From Clostridiales bacterium (GTDB lineage Bacteria > Bacillota > Clostridia > Lachnospirales > Lachnospiraceae): a DNA stretch of 13,790 nucleotides. Made by a program: the position numbers and the translations under genes. Below are positions 6,101-13,648 of the stretch, piece by piece. The notes below the pieces were generated by a model. It saw nothing but the letters and a program-made list of their open reading frames with translations, searched no databases and was not told the origin of the DNA. The stretch covers positions 1-13,790 of the forward strand of contig JAGZJZ010000101.1 in NCBI GenBank assembly GCA_018365455.1, read 5' to 3'. How positions within the stretch are numbered: position 1 is the stretch's first letter; each line of letters starts with the position of its first letter.

Positions 6101-9100
6101 ATGGGATTTCAACTGAAAAAATTTATGGAGGAACTGGAAAATCCAAGTGCAATTATGCGGACGGCTCCGCTGTGGGTATGGAATGATACCATGACAGACA
6201 GTCAGATTGACCATGCACTGGATGAATTAAAAAGCCATGGTTTCGGTGGGGCAATCGTTCATCCAAGACCGGGAATGGTCATTACTTATTTGTCAGCAGA
6301 ATGGTTTGAGCAATGGGGCTATGCGCTGGATGCTGCAAAAAAACGGGGAATGAAGCTCTATATCTATGACGAGAATTCTTATCCTTCCGGTTTTGGAGGA
6401 GGTCATGTATCGGCAGAACTGCCGGATTGTCTGGGAACCTCCATCTGCTATCAGCTGGTACATAAAGACCAGCTGCAGACAGAAGAAAAGGCAGAGAAAT
6501 GGTTTGATGATGTCAGTCAGGTACGGGTGTTTGCCTGTGAGAAGATTGATGGTGATAAGACAGTTGTTGGTAAGAAAGCAGATGATAAGGAATTAGACGA
6601 TAAGGAAGCAGGTGGTAAGGAACTAAACGATAAGGAAACAAGTGGTCAGGAACTAAACGATAAGGAAACAAGTGGTCAGGAACTAAACGATAAGGAAACA
6701 AGTGGTCAGGAACTAAACGATAAGGAAGCAGGTGGTAAGGAACTAAACGATAAGGAAACAAGTGGTCAGGAATTAGACGATAAGGAAGCAGGTGGTCAGG
6801 AATTAGATGATAAGGCAGCAGATGCGAAAGTTAGATTGATAAAAGATATATCAGATCTTCCCAGAAGTAAGTGGCCAGAAACAGCAGACTGGTTTATCAT
6901 CATGGGGTTTGTAAAAGGGGAGACAACCGGATGGATGGCGGGATTTGCCAATGTAGACCTTCTGCGCAGAGAAGTGACCGATACATTTATCGAAAAAGTA
7001 TACCAGCCTTATTTCAATCATTTTGGAGAGGAATTTGGAAAAGCGATTCCGGCAATTTTTATGGATGAGCCAGCGATCACCGGAAGCGGCGTATACGGAA
7101 CTGCCGGAAGCCAGGCACTGCCTTACAGTTATTGGTTTTCCCATGAGTTTTATAAAAGAAATGGTTATCATCTGGAAGACTATCTGCCGTCTTTATTTTC
7201 GGATACAGAAGCAGAATGGTTTGTTCATACCGATAAAGAAGTGCGCCATGATTATTATGATACCACACGGGAATTGTGGGTTCAAAACTTTGTGATTCCG
7301 CTATCAAAGTGGTGTGAGGAACATGGGATTGCCCTCACAGGACATTATATGGAAGATGACTGGCCCAGAGCAAGCGCCGGTACCACGTCGCCCAATATTA
7401 TGGCAAATTTTGAATATATGGGATGGCCTGCAATTGACATGCTGGTCAATGATAAGTTATTGGAACGTCCAAATGAACATGTGGGCTTAATTATGCAGGA
7501 ATTGCGCAGTGCCGTCAACCAATTCGGACAGGAGCGGTGTTTTTGTGAAGCGTTTGGTGCAGGAGGGTGGGATTCCACGCTGGCTGATTTCAAAAGAGTA
7601 GGCGACTGGCTGATGGTAAATGGAGTCAATTTTATCAATGAACATCTGACCTATACCTCCTATATCGGAGCAAGAAAGCGGGATCATCCCCAGTCATTTG
7701 ACTGGAGACAGCCCTGGTGGGAGCAGTTTACCGGCGTAAATGATTATTTTGGAAGAGTGTGTGCACTTCTATCCCAGGGACACATGGAACAGCGTATATT
7801 GCTGATGCATCCCACGCTTACCGGATATCTGAGAATTATGGATGGGGAGCCGTCGGGACTGGTTGTGACAGACAATCTGTCAAAGACTCCGGATATGCGT
7901 CCGTATTTTGCCGCCATGCAGCAGTTAATCGATGATCAGTGGGACTTTGACCTGGGAAATGAAGACATCATGAGACGTCATGGCAATGCTTCATCCGGCA
8001 GAATGCAGCTGAGAAATCAGGAATACCAGGTAATATTGATTACCGGGGAAATGAAAAATATGCTTCCGTCCACGGTAGATCTGCTGGAGAAATATTTGGG
8101 CGAAGGGGGTCAGGTAATCAGTCTTGGAACGCCGGGAGGCTACGTGGAAGGAAGAGAAAACCATTACGTAGAAGTGAATCTGTGTCACCATAAAAATTGG
8201 ATACCGGTAAAAACCCCGCTTGAAATGTCCCGGAAACTGCAGGAATTACTTGCTAATCGTATAGAGGCAGAACACCCATTTGAGACTGGTGTAGAACATA
8301 TGAGACGCGTATTAGATGAGAAATACAGCATTTATTATTTTGTAAACCACAGTCTTGACAGCGTGCATAATGTGATCACAATAGATGGCACGCAAGTGAA
8401 ATATCTGGACTTATGGGATGGCAAAGCGAAAGTGTATCCCTATGAGGAAAAGGAAGGCAAAGTTTCTTTTTCACTGGATTTAGACCGTTATGAATCAGCA
8501 ATGTTTCTGATATGCGGGCAAGATGGAATGGAGTCAGAGTTAGATATTATTTCCTCAGAGGAGACTTTCACAAAGCCCACAGTGGAAGAAAAAGCAGAAA
8601 TTCCGGTGGTGTTAGAAAAAATTGAAGCGGAATCGAAGAACAGTATGATTATCGATTATTGTGATCTGGAGCTGGATGGCAGAACTTACTCAGATATGTG
8701 TGCGTTATTTGCAGGCAAAGAGGTTTACCGGCATCGGGGGTATTCCGATAATCCCTGGGATAATCAGGTACAGTATAAGAGGCGTTATCTGGACAGTAAT
8801 CAATTTGAAGAAGGCACCGGATTTACAGCAACGTACCGCTTCTATGTGGAAGATGTTCCGAACATAATCGAGCTTGCGGCAGAACAGGGCAGCCAGTATG
8901 AAGTTGCGCTAAACGGAAAACCTGTTATCTGGAAAGAAGGATATTATCTGGATGAGCTGAATACCATCGCAGATATTGCCGGCTTATTGAAAAAGGGCGA
9001 AAATACAGTGGCTTTTAAAACGGACAGATTTGACGTCAGACTGGAAGTAGAGCCGGTTTATATCCGGGGCGAATTCCATGTAGTTTCCAGAGAAGGAATC

Positions 9101-9535
9101 TGGACGATAACAAAGAAGGAAGAGCTTCAGTATGGAACCTGGGTAGAACAGGGCTATCCTATGTATGAAGGTGCCGTGCTGTACAGCTACACATTTACAA
9201 AAGTAAAAGAGGGGAAAGTGATCGTAACCGTTCCGCAGCTGGAGACTACCTGTGCTTCCTTATTTGTAAATGATATCGAAACGGGATTAATTGGAGTAAA
9301 TGGAAATTATCGCTTCGACATTACGAAATGTTGTGTTTCCGGAAAGAACGAAATAAAAGTCCGTGTGTGCGGCGGCTTTAAAAATCTGCTGGGACCCCAT
9401 CACTGTGTTGATCAGCCGCGCAGGTCCGCATGGCCGGATATGTGGCGGCAGTCGCCACGGTTTGGAAGACCCGGAGCAGAGGAATATGATTTGATTCCTT
9501 ATGGAATGCAGGAAGGTATCCATGTATTTCAGTAA
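6101..9535 (+). CDS. GH106-like glycoside hydrolase (alpha-L-rhamnosidase family) with internal repeat array
   Basis: A 1144-residue protein without signal peptide or membrane segment, so cytoplasmic. The N-terminus shows the GH106-like signature: APLWVWND, SHGFGGAIVHPRP, YLSAEWFEQWGYALDAAKKRGM and YIYDENSYPSGFGGG. Acidic residues suited to catalysis or metal binding sit in IFMDEPA (Glu323), GHYMEDDW (Glu418) and CEAFGAGGWD (Glu483); which are catalytic is not assigned. A Rossmann-like segment (about 565-690, RILLMHPTL, ILITGEMKN) is followed by beta-sandwich domains to the end. Family members mainly remove alpha-L-rhamnose, but many relatives are uncharacterised, so the substrate is open. 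ATG 6101 has CGGAGG 7 bases upstream. Oddity: residues about 158-247 are a 10-residue repeat array inserted in the catalytic half. It is divergent from the AraC-type gene, its likely activator. Confidence 0.85.
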   Translation: MGFQLKKFMEELENPSAIMRTAPLWVWNDTMTDSQIDHALDELKSHGFGGAIVHPRPGMVITYLSAEWFEQWGYALDAAKKRGMKLYIYDENSYPSGFGGGHVSAELPDCLGTSICYQLVHKDQLQTEEKAEKWFDDVSQVRVFACEKIDGDKTVVGKKADDKELDDKEAGGKELNDKETSGQELNDKETSGQELNDKETSGQELNDKEAGGKELNDKETSGQELDDKEAGGQELDDKAADAKVRLIKDISDLPRSKWPETADWFIIMGFVKGETTGWMAGFANVDLLRREVTDTFIEKVYQPYFNHFGEEFGKAIPAIFMDEPAITGSGVYGTAGSQALPYSYWFSHEFYKRNGYHLEDYLPSLFSDTEAEWFVHTDKEVRHDYYDTTRELWVQNFVIPLSKWCEEHGIALTGHYMEDDWPRASAGTTSPNIMANFEYMGWPAIDMLVNDKLLERPNEHVGLIMQELRSAVNQFGQERCFCEAFGAGGWDSTLADFKRVGDWLMVNGVNFINEHLTYTSYIGARKRDHPQSFDWRQPWWEQFTGVNDYFGRVCALLSQGHMEQRILLMHPTLTGYLRIMDGEPSGLVVTDNLSKTPDMRPYFAAMQQLIDDQWDFDLGNEDIMRRHGNASSGRMQLRNQEYQVILITGEMKNMLPSTVDLLEKYLGEGGQVISLGTPGGYVEGRENHYVEVNLCHHKNWIPVKTPLEMSRKLQELLANRIEAEHPFETGVEHMRRVLDEKYSIYYFVNHSLDSVHNVITIDGTQVKYLDLWDGKAKVYPYEEKEGKVSFSLDLDRYESAMFLICGQDGMESELDIISSEETFTKPTVEEKAEIPVVLEKIEAESKNSMIIDYCDLELDGRTYSDMCALFAGKEVYRHRGYSDNPWDNQVQYKRRYLDSNQFEEGTGFTATYRFYVEDVPNIIELAAEQGSQYEVALNGKPVIWKEGYYLDELNTIADIAGLLKKGENTVAFKTDRFDVRLEVEPVYIRGEFHVVSREGIWTITKKEELQYGTWVEQGYPMYEGAVLYSYTFTKVKEGKVIVTVPQLETTCASLFVNDIETGLIGVNGNYRFDITKCCVSGKNEIKVRVCGGFKNLLGPHHCVDQPRRSAWPDMWRQSPRFGRPGAEEYDLIPYGMQEGIHVFQ
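6571..6810 (+). repeat. In-frame 30-bp tandem repeat (coding minisatellite)
   Basis: Eight 30-bp units lie head to tail. The first (6571-6600) is diverged; the next seven (6601-6810) are nearly identical and the sequence decays after 6811. Units at 6631, 6661 and 6691 are identical to each other, and those at 6601 and 6721 are identical to each other, so the order is A-B-B-B-A-B'-C. Each unit encodes ten residues of the form KE(A/T)(G/S)G(K/Q)EL(N/D)D, net acidic and hydrophilic. Because 30 is a multiple of three, gain or loss of units changes linker length without breaking the frame. Identity at the DNA level indicates recent expansion. Confidence 0.97.
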
Positions 9536-9582
9536 AAGGTCATGTAATACCGATTATACTTTTGGTTGACATTTTGTGGGAG

Positions 9583-9638
9583 ATTAGTTCCAAATGAAGG
9601 GCACATAGCGGGCTATGTAACCTGAATTTGGAACTAAT
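9583..9638. repeat. Nested 56-bp palindrome (terminator or small mobile palindrome)
   Basis: Perfect 13-bp outer arms ATTAGTTCCAAAT (9583-9595) and ATTTGGAACTAAT (9626-9638) enclose a second perfect stem ACATAGC-GG-GCTATGT (9603-9618). The two are separated by 7-base spacers on each side, within which AGG/CCT (9598-9600, 9621-9623) can also pair. It lies in the 167-bp gap between the convergent GH106-like gene and the alpha/beta hydrolase gene, so a bidirectional terminator is plausible, but U-tracts are short on both sides. A MITE-like or REP-like element is the alternative. The rest of the gap shows nothing else. Confidence 0.75.
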
Positions 9639-9702
9639 TTACCGGGAAGTGGAGCGTGGGATGGCAGGAATGCATTCTCAAACAGGACCGGGACCGGAAA
9701 AA

Positions 9703-10509
9703 TCAAATCAAAAGAAAATCTTTCACGCGCCGGTTGAAGTCTCTGGCCTCTTCATAAGCCGCATGTCCAAGTCCATGATAGATAACGATACGTTTGTCAG
9801 GGATTTTTTCAGCCATTTCTTTTGCAGCTTCACAACCTACCACTTTATCACTATCGCCGCCAACTATTAACGCAGGGCATATGATATTTTCAAGTTCATT
9901 GTAAGCATCATGAGTCAATACCGCCTTTGCCTGAATCAAAAATCTGTCAAAATGACTCGGCTTCCCAATTCGGCTGACAAGAGGATAAGCCAGACGGTAG
10001 GTTTTTAATTTTTGTGGCGAATACGTATTCTCAAGGGTATCAATCATTAAGGACTGATAATCACCGCATTTGGCATACTCCGCCCATGTGTTGACAGCAT
10101 TGCGAAGTATGTCGTTTGCCCTTGGGGCTGAAACAGCGATTACCAGCTTTTCAACTATCCGGGGATAATCAATGGCAAACCATTGTGCAATCATACCACC
10201 TTGTGATACCCCCATTAGAAATATTTTTTCTATTCCAAGCTGGTCAAGTGCGGTCTTCAAATCTTTTGCCATGTCTCGTGTGGTATAGACATCCTGCATT
10301 TTCTCTTTTCTACTGAACACATACACCTTAAAATCTTTCAAAAATGCACGAAAATAGAAAGCTAAATTTATAGCCTGACCCTTTACGGTTTTCAGCCCAT
10401 CTGATAAGCCGGGCAAAATTATAAGCGGGGTTTGTCCCCGTCCAAATTCCACATAATGCATTGCTGTTCCGTCAATGACAGCGGAGTTTTCTTTCACGCC
10501 AAATAACAA
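9703..10509 (-). CDS. Alpha/beta hydrolase
   Basis: A 268-residue alpha/beta-hydrolase-fold protein, cytoplasmic, with no signal peptide. The nucleophile elbow is GVSQGG (Ser102), the oxyanion region LPGLSDG (33-39), the acid probably Asp221 in GGDSDKVVG (Asp219 is the alternative) and the base His249 in GLGHAAYEE. The triad is complete. The lid region (about 130-200) is unspecific, so esterase, lipase, lactonase or dehalogenase-like activity cannot be separated. The start is TTG at 10509, preceded by a G-rich site (AAGGGGGTG) about 8 bases upstream; GTG four codons later is less well spaced. It follows the TetR gene by 14 bp in the same operon, so it is probably the enzyme induced when that repressor releases. 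Confidence 0.88.
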   Translation of the reverse strand: MLFGVKENSAVIDGTAMHYVEFGRGQTPLIILPGLSDGLKTVKGQAINLAFYFRAFLKDFKVYVFSRKEKMQDVYTTRDMAKDLKTALDQLGIEKIFLMGVSQGGMIAQWFAIDYPRIVEKLVIAVSAPRANDILRNAVNTWAEYAKCGDYQSLMIDTLENTYSPQKLKTYRLAYPLVSRIGKPSHFDRFLIQAKAVLTHDAYNELENIICPALIVGGDSDKVVGCEAAKEMAEKIPDKRIVIYHGLGHAAYEEARDFNRRVKDFLLI

Positions 10510-10523
10510 AGGTACACACCCCC

Positions 10524-11153
10524 TTATGAAAATCCTTGTTTTAATATCTCCATATAGTCCGTTAGAGATCTCACATATTCATTTTTTAAAGCATCTATTT
10601 CAGAACCGATTCCGCTTTGTACTTCTGATTTGCTGATAAACTCCTCATTAAACCCCTGCAAAAACCATTTCAACACATGATTCGTTTTTTGTTTGTTCCA
10701 TTTAAACTGTGCCGGATCAATATCTGCCAGCAAATCATTATAAACTTCCTGACTTGCATAATGGTATCTGGCTTTTGTCTTTCTATAAATGTCCGTATCA
10801 TTTTTGCTGAACGCTTTCATGATAAAATTGTACTTTTCGGGGTTCTGGACGTACCAGGAAAATTCCAATTCGGAGTATTTTATTACCCGCTCAAATAAAT
10901 CCCCCGGGAGGCTGTCCCGCATGTTATCTAAGCTAGAAACAAGCTCTCCGGTAACGCAATCAAGCAGATAAAAATACAACTCCTCTTTACTTTCAAAGTA
11001 TTTAAAAAGGCTGCCTTTACTAATGCCGCAATTTTTAACAATTCTGTTAGTGGAACTGTCGGTATATCCGTGTTTGCCAAATTCAGCTATTCCTACTGAA
11101 ATAATGGTTTGCCTTTTTTCGTTATGTAATTCATAAAAAAGATTAGCAGGCAA
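10524..11153 (-). CDS. TetR/AcrR-family transcriptional repressor, TTG start
   Basis: A 209-residue repressor with the TetR helix-turn-helix at about residues 33-57 (STNRIVKNCGISKGSLFKYF, then ESKEELY) and a helical C-terminal ligand domain. The TTG at 11151-11153 is chosen because AAAGGAG (11161-11167 on the plus strand as CTCCTTT) lies 7-8 bases upstream. The longer open frame to 11219 would run back through both operators and the transcription start region. MPANLFYELHNEKRQ is also a natural N-terminus for this subgroup. It is first in an operon with the alpha/beta hydrolase. Two palindromic operators in its leader imply autorepression. The ligand is unknown, and may be a substrate of the hydrolase. 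Confidence 0.9.
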   Translation of the reverse strand: MPANLFYELHNEKRQTIISVGIAEFGKHGYTDSSTNRIVKNCGISKGSLFKYFESKEELYFYLLDCVTGELVSSLDNMRDSLPGDLFERVIKYSELEFSWYVQNPEKYNFIMKAFSKNDTDIYRKTKARYHYASQEVYNDLLADIDPAQFKWNKQKTNHVLKWFLQGFNEEFISKSEVQSGIGSEIDALKNEYVRSLTDYMEILKQGFS

Positions 11154-11169
11154 TGGGATGCTCCTTTCT

Positions 11170-11221
11170 GTGACCACCCGGTCACTACAACTCAAAAATA
11201 TCAGTGACCATGCGGTCACTG
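11170..11221 (-). promoter_or_regulatory. Two palindromic TetR operators
   Basis: GTGACCACCCGGTCAC (11170-11185) has perfect 6-bp arms around 4 bases. CAGTGACCATGCGGTCACTG (11202-11221) has perfect 8-bp arms around 4 bases. Both share the core GTGACC-N4-GGTCAC and their centres are 34 bp apart. They lie between the -10 and the ribosome binding site of the TetR gene, where bound repressor would block initiation or early elongation. Confidence 0.85.
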
Positions 11222-11226
11222 AACAA

Positions 11227-11256
11227 AGTATATCATATAAATGGGTATAAGGTCAA
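11227..11256 (-). promoter_or_regulatory. Promoter of the TetR-hydrolase operon
   Basis: On the minus strand TTGACC (11251-11256) and TATACT (11227-11232) are 18 bases apart, with TG one base before the -10. The stronger operator begins 5 bases downstream of the -10. The 11257-11323 stretch upstream holds no gene; it shows a TGCGG/CCGCA pairing at 11291-11314 without a proper terminator tail. Confidence 0.65.
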
Positions 11257-11323
11257 GGTGCTTTTACTTGTAGAGAATTTGCATTTATGATGCGGTTTTT
11301 TATGACAATCCGCAAACTACTTG

Positions 11324-12178
11324 CTACTTGTTAGATTCCAGATTCTTTACAATTTCCTGATACCGTAATGTAGCCAATGCACTGGGCTCTCCCTGGCGGC
11401 AGAACGTAAGCCCCGACAGTTTCCGGTTAGTACGCTGTACTACAATCTGTCCGTCCTGCATTCTGGATTCCAGTGCATGAAACGCTTCCAGGAAGCGGCT
11501 GTCTTGTTTTGCACGTTTATAAAATGATAAAACGTAGACATAGAAGAAGAGGTTATAGCTGCGAAATGGATACTCCACTTGCATAAATAACTTGCCGATT
11601 CCATAGTGGCAGGGACCGATAGGCTTTCGGATTGTCCAATGCGCCAGGAGAAAATCAACAGCATGATCAAGCGCCGGTTCATTTTGAAAATCGATGCTGA
11701 AACGGAAAGCATCCAGGGCATTCAAGGTTGGATGTGGATTGGAGTATTCTGTTTCCGGTCCTCTGCCGAAGCTGAATTTATTGCAGCGCCATCCGCCATC
11801 CCGGTACTGTGTATCCAGCAGATGCCGCAATGTCTTCTTTACTCGCTCATCAGAGGCATATCCCATGCGGCAGAGTACGCTGGCGGCATGGGTTGTCTGA
11901 CATGGATAGATAGCGCCCTTAGGGGTTAACTTCAGCCGTCCGTCATCCCTCCAGACGCTGAATAACAGATCCGCACATTCCTTTAAAACAGGATCATCCG
12001 GGTCCATACCTAATTCCAATAGATACAGTATACTTTCCAAAGTTGAGAACGGAGCCCCTTTTATCAGATTCTTATCAGGCGTTGTCCAGTAATCCCCTCC
12101 ATTATCCTGTCTGTGGGATAATACAGCATCCATATCGGAACAAGTTTGTTTTTCAATATTCTTTTTTTCTATCGTCAT
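11324..12178 (-). CDS. Small alpha-alpha toroid protein, terpene-cyclase/prenyltransferase-like
   Basis: A 284-residue protein resembling the squalene-cyclase/protein-prenyltransferase-beta toroid family. A QW-type motif is seen at LLDTQYRDGGW (120-130; Gln124, Gly129, Trp130), with a degenerate copy at LLFSVWRDDGRL (71-82). YPCQTTHAASVLCRMGY (91-107) matches the helix preceding such motifs. At under half the length of a two-domain squalene-hopene cyclase it could be one toroid. DPDD at 59-62 fits DXDD by letters but is outside the usual cyclase context, so cyclase activity is not claimed. No signal peptide. The ATG at 12178 has GGAAGG 8 bases upstream; an in-frame GTG at 12187 would overlap that site. 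A possible TATACT -10 lies at 12225-12230, but co-transcription with the WYL gene 76 bp upstream is equally possible. Function unknown. Confidence 0.7.
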   Translation of the reverse strand: MTIEKKNIEKQTCSDMDAVLSHRQDNGGDYWTTPDKNLIKGAPFSTLESILYLLELGMDPDDPVLKECADLLFSVWRDDGRLKLTPKGAIYPCQTTHAASVLCRMGYASDERVKKTLRHLLDTQYRDGGWRCNKFSFGRGPETEYSNPHPTLNALDAFRFSIDFQNEPALDHAVDFLLAHWTIRKPIGPCHYGIGKLFMQVEYPFRSYNLFFYVYVLSFYKRAKQDSRFLEAFHALESRMQDGQIVVQRTNRKLSGLTFCRQGEPSALATLRYQEIVKNLESNK

Positions 12179-12254
12179 TTCAAGCACCTTCCATTTCTAA
12201 TCTGTATTTATATTTCTAAAGCAGAGTATAGCGCAAAAATAAGACAACAGTCTG

Positions 12255-13166
12255 TCATATTTCATATAAATTTTTCGCCTGATTTAAAAATTCCTTCATT
12301 TCCTGACGCAGACTTTCCGGTGCAAGTATTTCAGCTTTATCTCCCAAACCAGCCATGGTACTGATCACCCATTGCGGATTCTCGGTTGAGAACGTAATAA
12401 ATAAATTGTGATCCACAGTTTTTATATTTTCAATGCCAAAAAAATCAATTGCCAGAAATTCATAGGATTGATCCATTCGTATAGAGACCTGAACTCCGCT
12501 GCTGTTTGCAAGTTGACTGTTCAACGAGGGGATTGCATAATTTTCCCGTTCTTTAAAACTGGATTCCCGAATTTTCAAATCAGTAATCCGGCTTATTTTA
12601 AATATACGAAAATCTTCCCGGAAGGTACAATAAGCGAACAGATACCAGCTTTCTTCTTTGAAAATCAATTTATAGGGTTCCACTTCCCGATGGGAATAAC
12701 CGTTTCCGCTATAATAACTCAATTCCAAAAGCTGATGGCGGGCAATAGCAGACCTGATTATTTTGATATTGTGAATCAAAGTGCTTTTTTGATTCCAGGA
12801 AGTAAAATCAATAATCACATCATTTTCCAAGAATAAATGTTCCTCGCTGCTGAAACGCAGTTTTGCCAGCAGTGATTTAATTTTTAACTGATCATCAATA
12901 CTTGCCAGACCATGTATGGCGGCAATCAGGATATCCATGTCTTCTTTGTTAAGCGCTGATTTGCTGTAGCGAAAATCAGGCATTAGCGAGATTCCGCCTC
13001 CTATCCCCTGCTGAGAGATAACGGGAAATCCGGCACTGGACAAATCCAGCAAATCCCGGTGAATCGTTCGGACAGATACCTCAAAATAGGAGGCAAGTTC
13101 CTTTGCAGTGATTTTTTCTTTCTCTAATAATATACACAATATGCCAAACATACGATTACTTTTCAT
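12255..13166 (-). CDS. WYL-domain transcriptional regulator (HTH plus WYL, YafY/DeoR-like)
   Basis: A 303-residue regulator. An N-terminal winged helix (about 6-60) has the recognition helix SVRTIHRDLLDLS (31-43) and the typical Gly-rich wing QQGIGGGISL. The WYL domain (about 143-200) contains the name-giving SWYLFAYC (Trp174, Tyr175, Leu176) and FRIFKISRI, followed by a C-terminal WCX-like segment to the end. WYL domains are thought to sense small ligands or nucleic acids; the ligand is unknown here. The ATG at 13166 is chosen because GAGGTG lies 6 bases upstream; the in-frame GTG at 13175 is part of that site. It is transcribed toward the toroid gene and may regulate it, although the 76-bp gap allows a separate promoter. 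Confidence 0.9.
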   Translation of the reverse strand: MKSNRMFGILCILLEKEKITAKELASYFEVSVRTIHRDLLDLSSAGFPVISQQGIGGGISLMPDFRYSKSALNKEDMDILIAAIHGLASIDDQLKIKSLLAKLRFSSEEHLFLENDVIIDFTSWNQKSTLIHNIKIIRSAIARHQLLELSYYSGNGYSHREVEPYKLIFKEESWYLFAYCTFREDFRIFKISRITDLKIRESSFKERENYAIPSLNSQLANSSGVQVSIRMDQSYEFLAIDFFGIENIKTVDHNLFITFSTENPQWVISTMAGLGDKAEILAPESLRQEMKEFLNQAKNLYEI

Positions 13167-13187
13167 TGGTTTCACCTCATAGGTATT

Positions 13188-13216
13188 ATCATATGAAATA
13201 AGATATATAATGTCAA
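13188..13216 (-). promoter_or_regulatory. Promoter of the WYL regulator gene
   Basis: On the minus strand a perfect TTGACA -35 (13211-13216), 17-base spacer and TATGAT -10 (13188-13193) sit 21 bases upstream of the ATG. This is the best consensus promoter in the window. The leader is short. Confidence 0.75.
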
Positions 13217-13305
13217 GTTTAGCGGCTGGAATTAGTGTTACAGCGAACGCTTTATATTTGGGTTTAGCTGATAAAGACGCTTTGTGGAATATAGGTAGTG
13301 TACGA

Positions 13306-13564
13306 AAAGATTGGAGTAGGAAAATTGCATGGACTCCGTCAGCTTAACGCAGAACTGGTATTTTCTAACCTTTCCGAAGTCTTTTTTGGCGGCACGCGGG
13401 CATTCACTGAGAAATCCTGATGCATTTCTCAGTTCAGTACCCGCTTAGTATCCGATGGGAGCCAGTCGAATACTATCCGCCAAAAAACACTCCGGTAAGC
13501 TAAGAAAATACACAGCTCTGCTATACGCTTCCTCCGCCCATGCAATTTTCCTACTCCAATCTTT
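13306..13564. repeat. Giant imperfect palindrome (about 260 bp) with perfect 27-bp arms
   Basis: The outer arms 13306-13332 and 13538-13564 are perfect 27-bp inverted copies. Moving inward the halves stay paired: GCAGA/TCTGC (13349, 13517), TATTTTCT/AGAAAATA (13359, 13503), a 10-of-15 match, TTTTTTGGCGG/CCGCCAAAAAA (13382-13392, 13477-13487), GCGGG/CCCGC (13396, 13440), and an apical stem ACTGAGAAAT/ATTTCTCAGT (13406-13415, 13424-13433) with an 8-base loop. The right half carries an extra 32 bases (13445-13476) that fold on themselves (TAGTAT...ATACTA). As RNA this is one long rod with a side stem; as DNA it is a cruciform-prone block. No coding gene is convincing here. Candidates are a MITE-like element, a structured RNA, or an IS-associated hairpin. 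Confidence 0.9.
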
Positions 13565-13648
13565 CCGAGATAGCATTCGTTGATACAAAGCTGGTTTTCT
13601 TGAGGGCACTGAAAAACATAGGTTTTTAAATCCTTCCTTACTAATAAA
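13565..13648. other. Possible insertion-sequence end region
   Basis: Between the giant palindrome and the terminator lies non-coding sequence with GAGGGCACTGAAAAA at about 13601-13616. Such a motif could be a terminal inverted repeat for the element whose transposase enters from the right edge, but the other end is outside the window, so this is a guess. Confidence 0.25.

Noticed and set aside
6513..6761. Minus-strand 82-residue frame rich in PYRLVP repeats
   Set aside because: It is the antisense reading of the 30-bp coding repeat, which happens to lack stops; no ribosome binding site or family match.
6571..6820. CRISPR-like array
   Set aside because: The 30-bp units are contiguous with no spacers and are in frame within a long gene, so this is a coding tandem repeat.
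11154..11219. Longer N-terminus of the second TetR protein
   Set aside because: It would translate through both operators and the ribosome binding site; the family-like N-terminus begins at the TTG.
11318..11331. CTACTTG duplicated directly at the stop codon of the toroid gene
   Set aside because: A 7-bp duplication in a non-coding end is easily due to chance; no target-site or element ends around it.
12150..12177. DPDD in the toroid protein as a cyclase DXDD motif
   Set aside because: The residues (59-62 of the protein, encoded near 11993-12004) lie in a helix start without the conserved surrounding sequence of squalene-hopene cyclases.
13210..13347. Plus-strand 45-residue frame starting at ATG 13210
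   Set aside because: No ribosome binding site, overlaps the WYL promoter -35 and ends inside the palindrome; kept only as a note in the findings.
13304..13567. SRP RNA or 6S RNA
   Set aside because: Both are long hairpins of similar size, but the apical loop lacks the SRP helix 8 motif, there is no 6S-type central bubble, and perfect 27-bp ends are atypical.
13304..13567. Retron msr/msd region
   Set aside because: No reverse transcriptase gene lies within the window and no paired short inverted repeats typical of retrons were seen.
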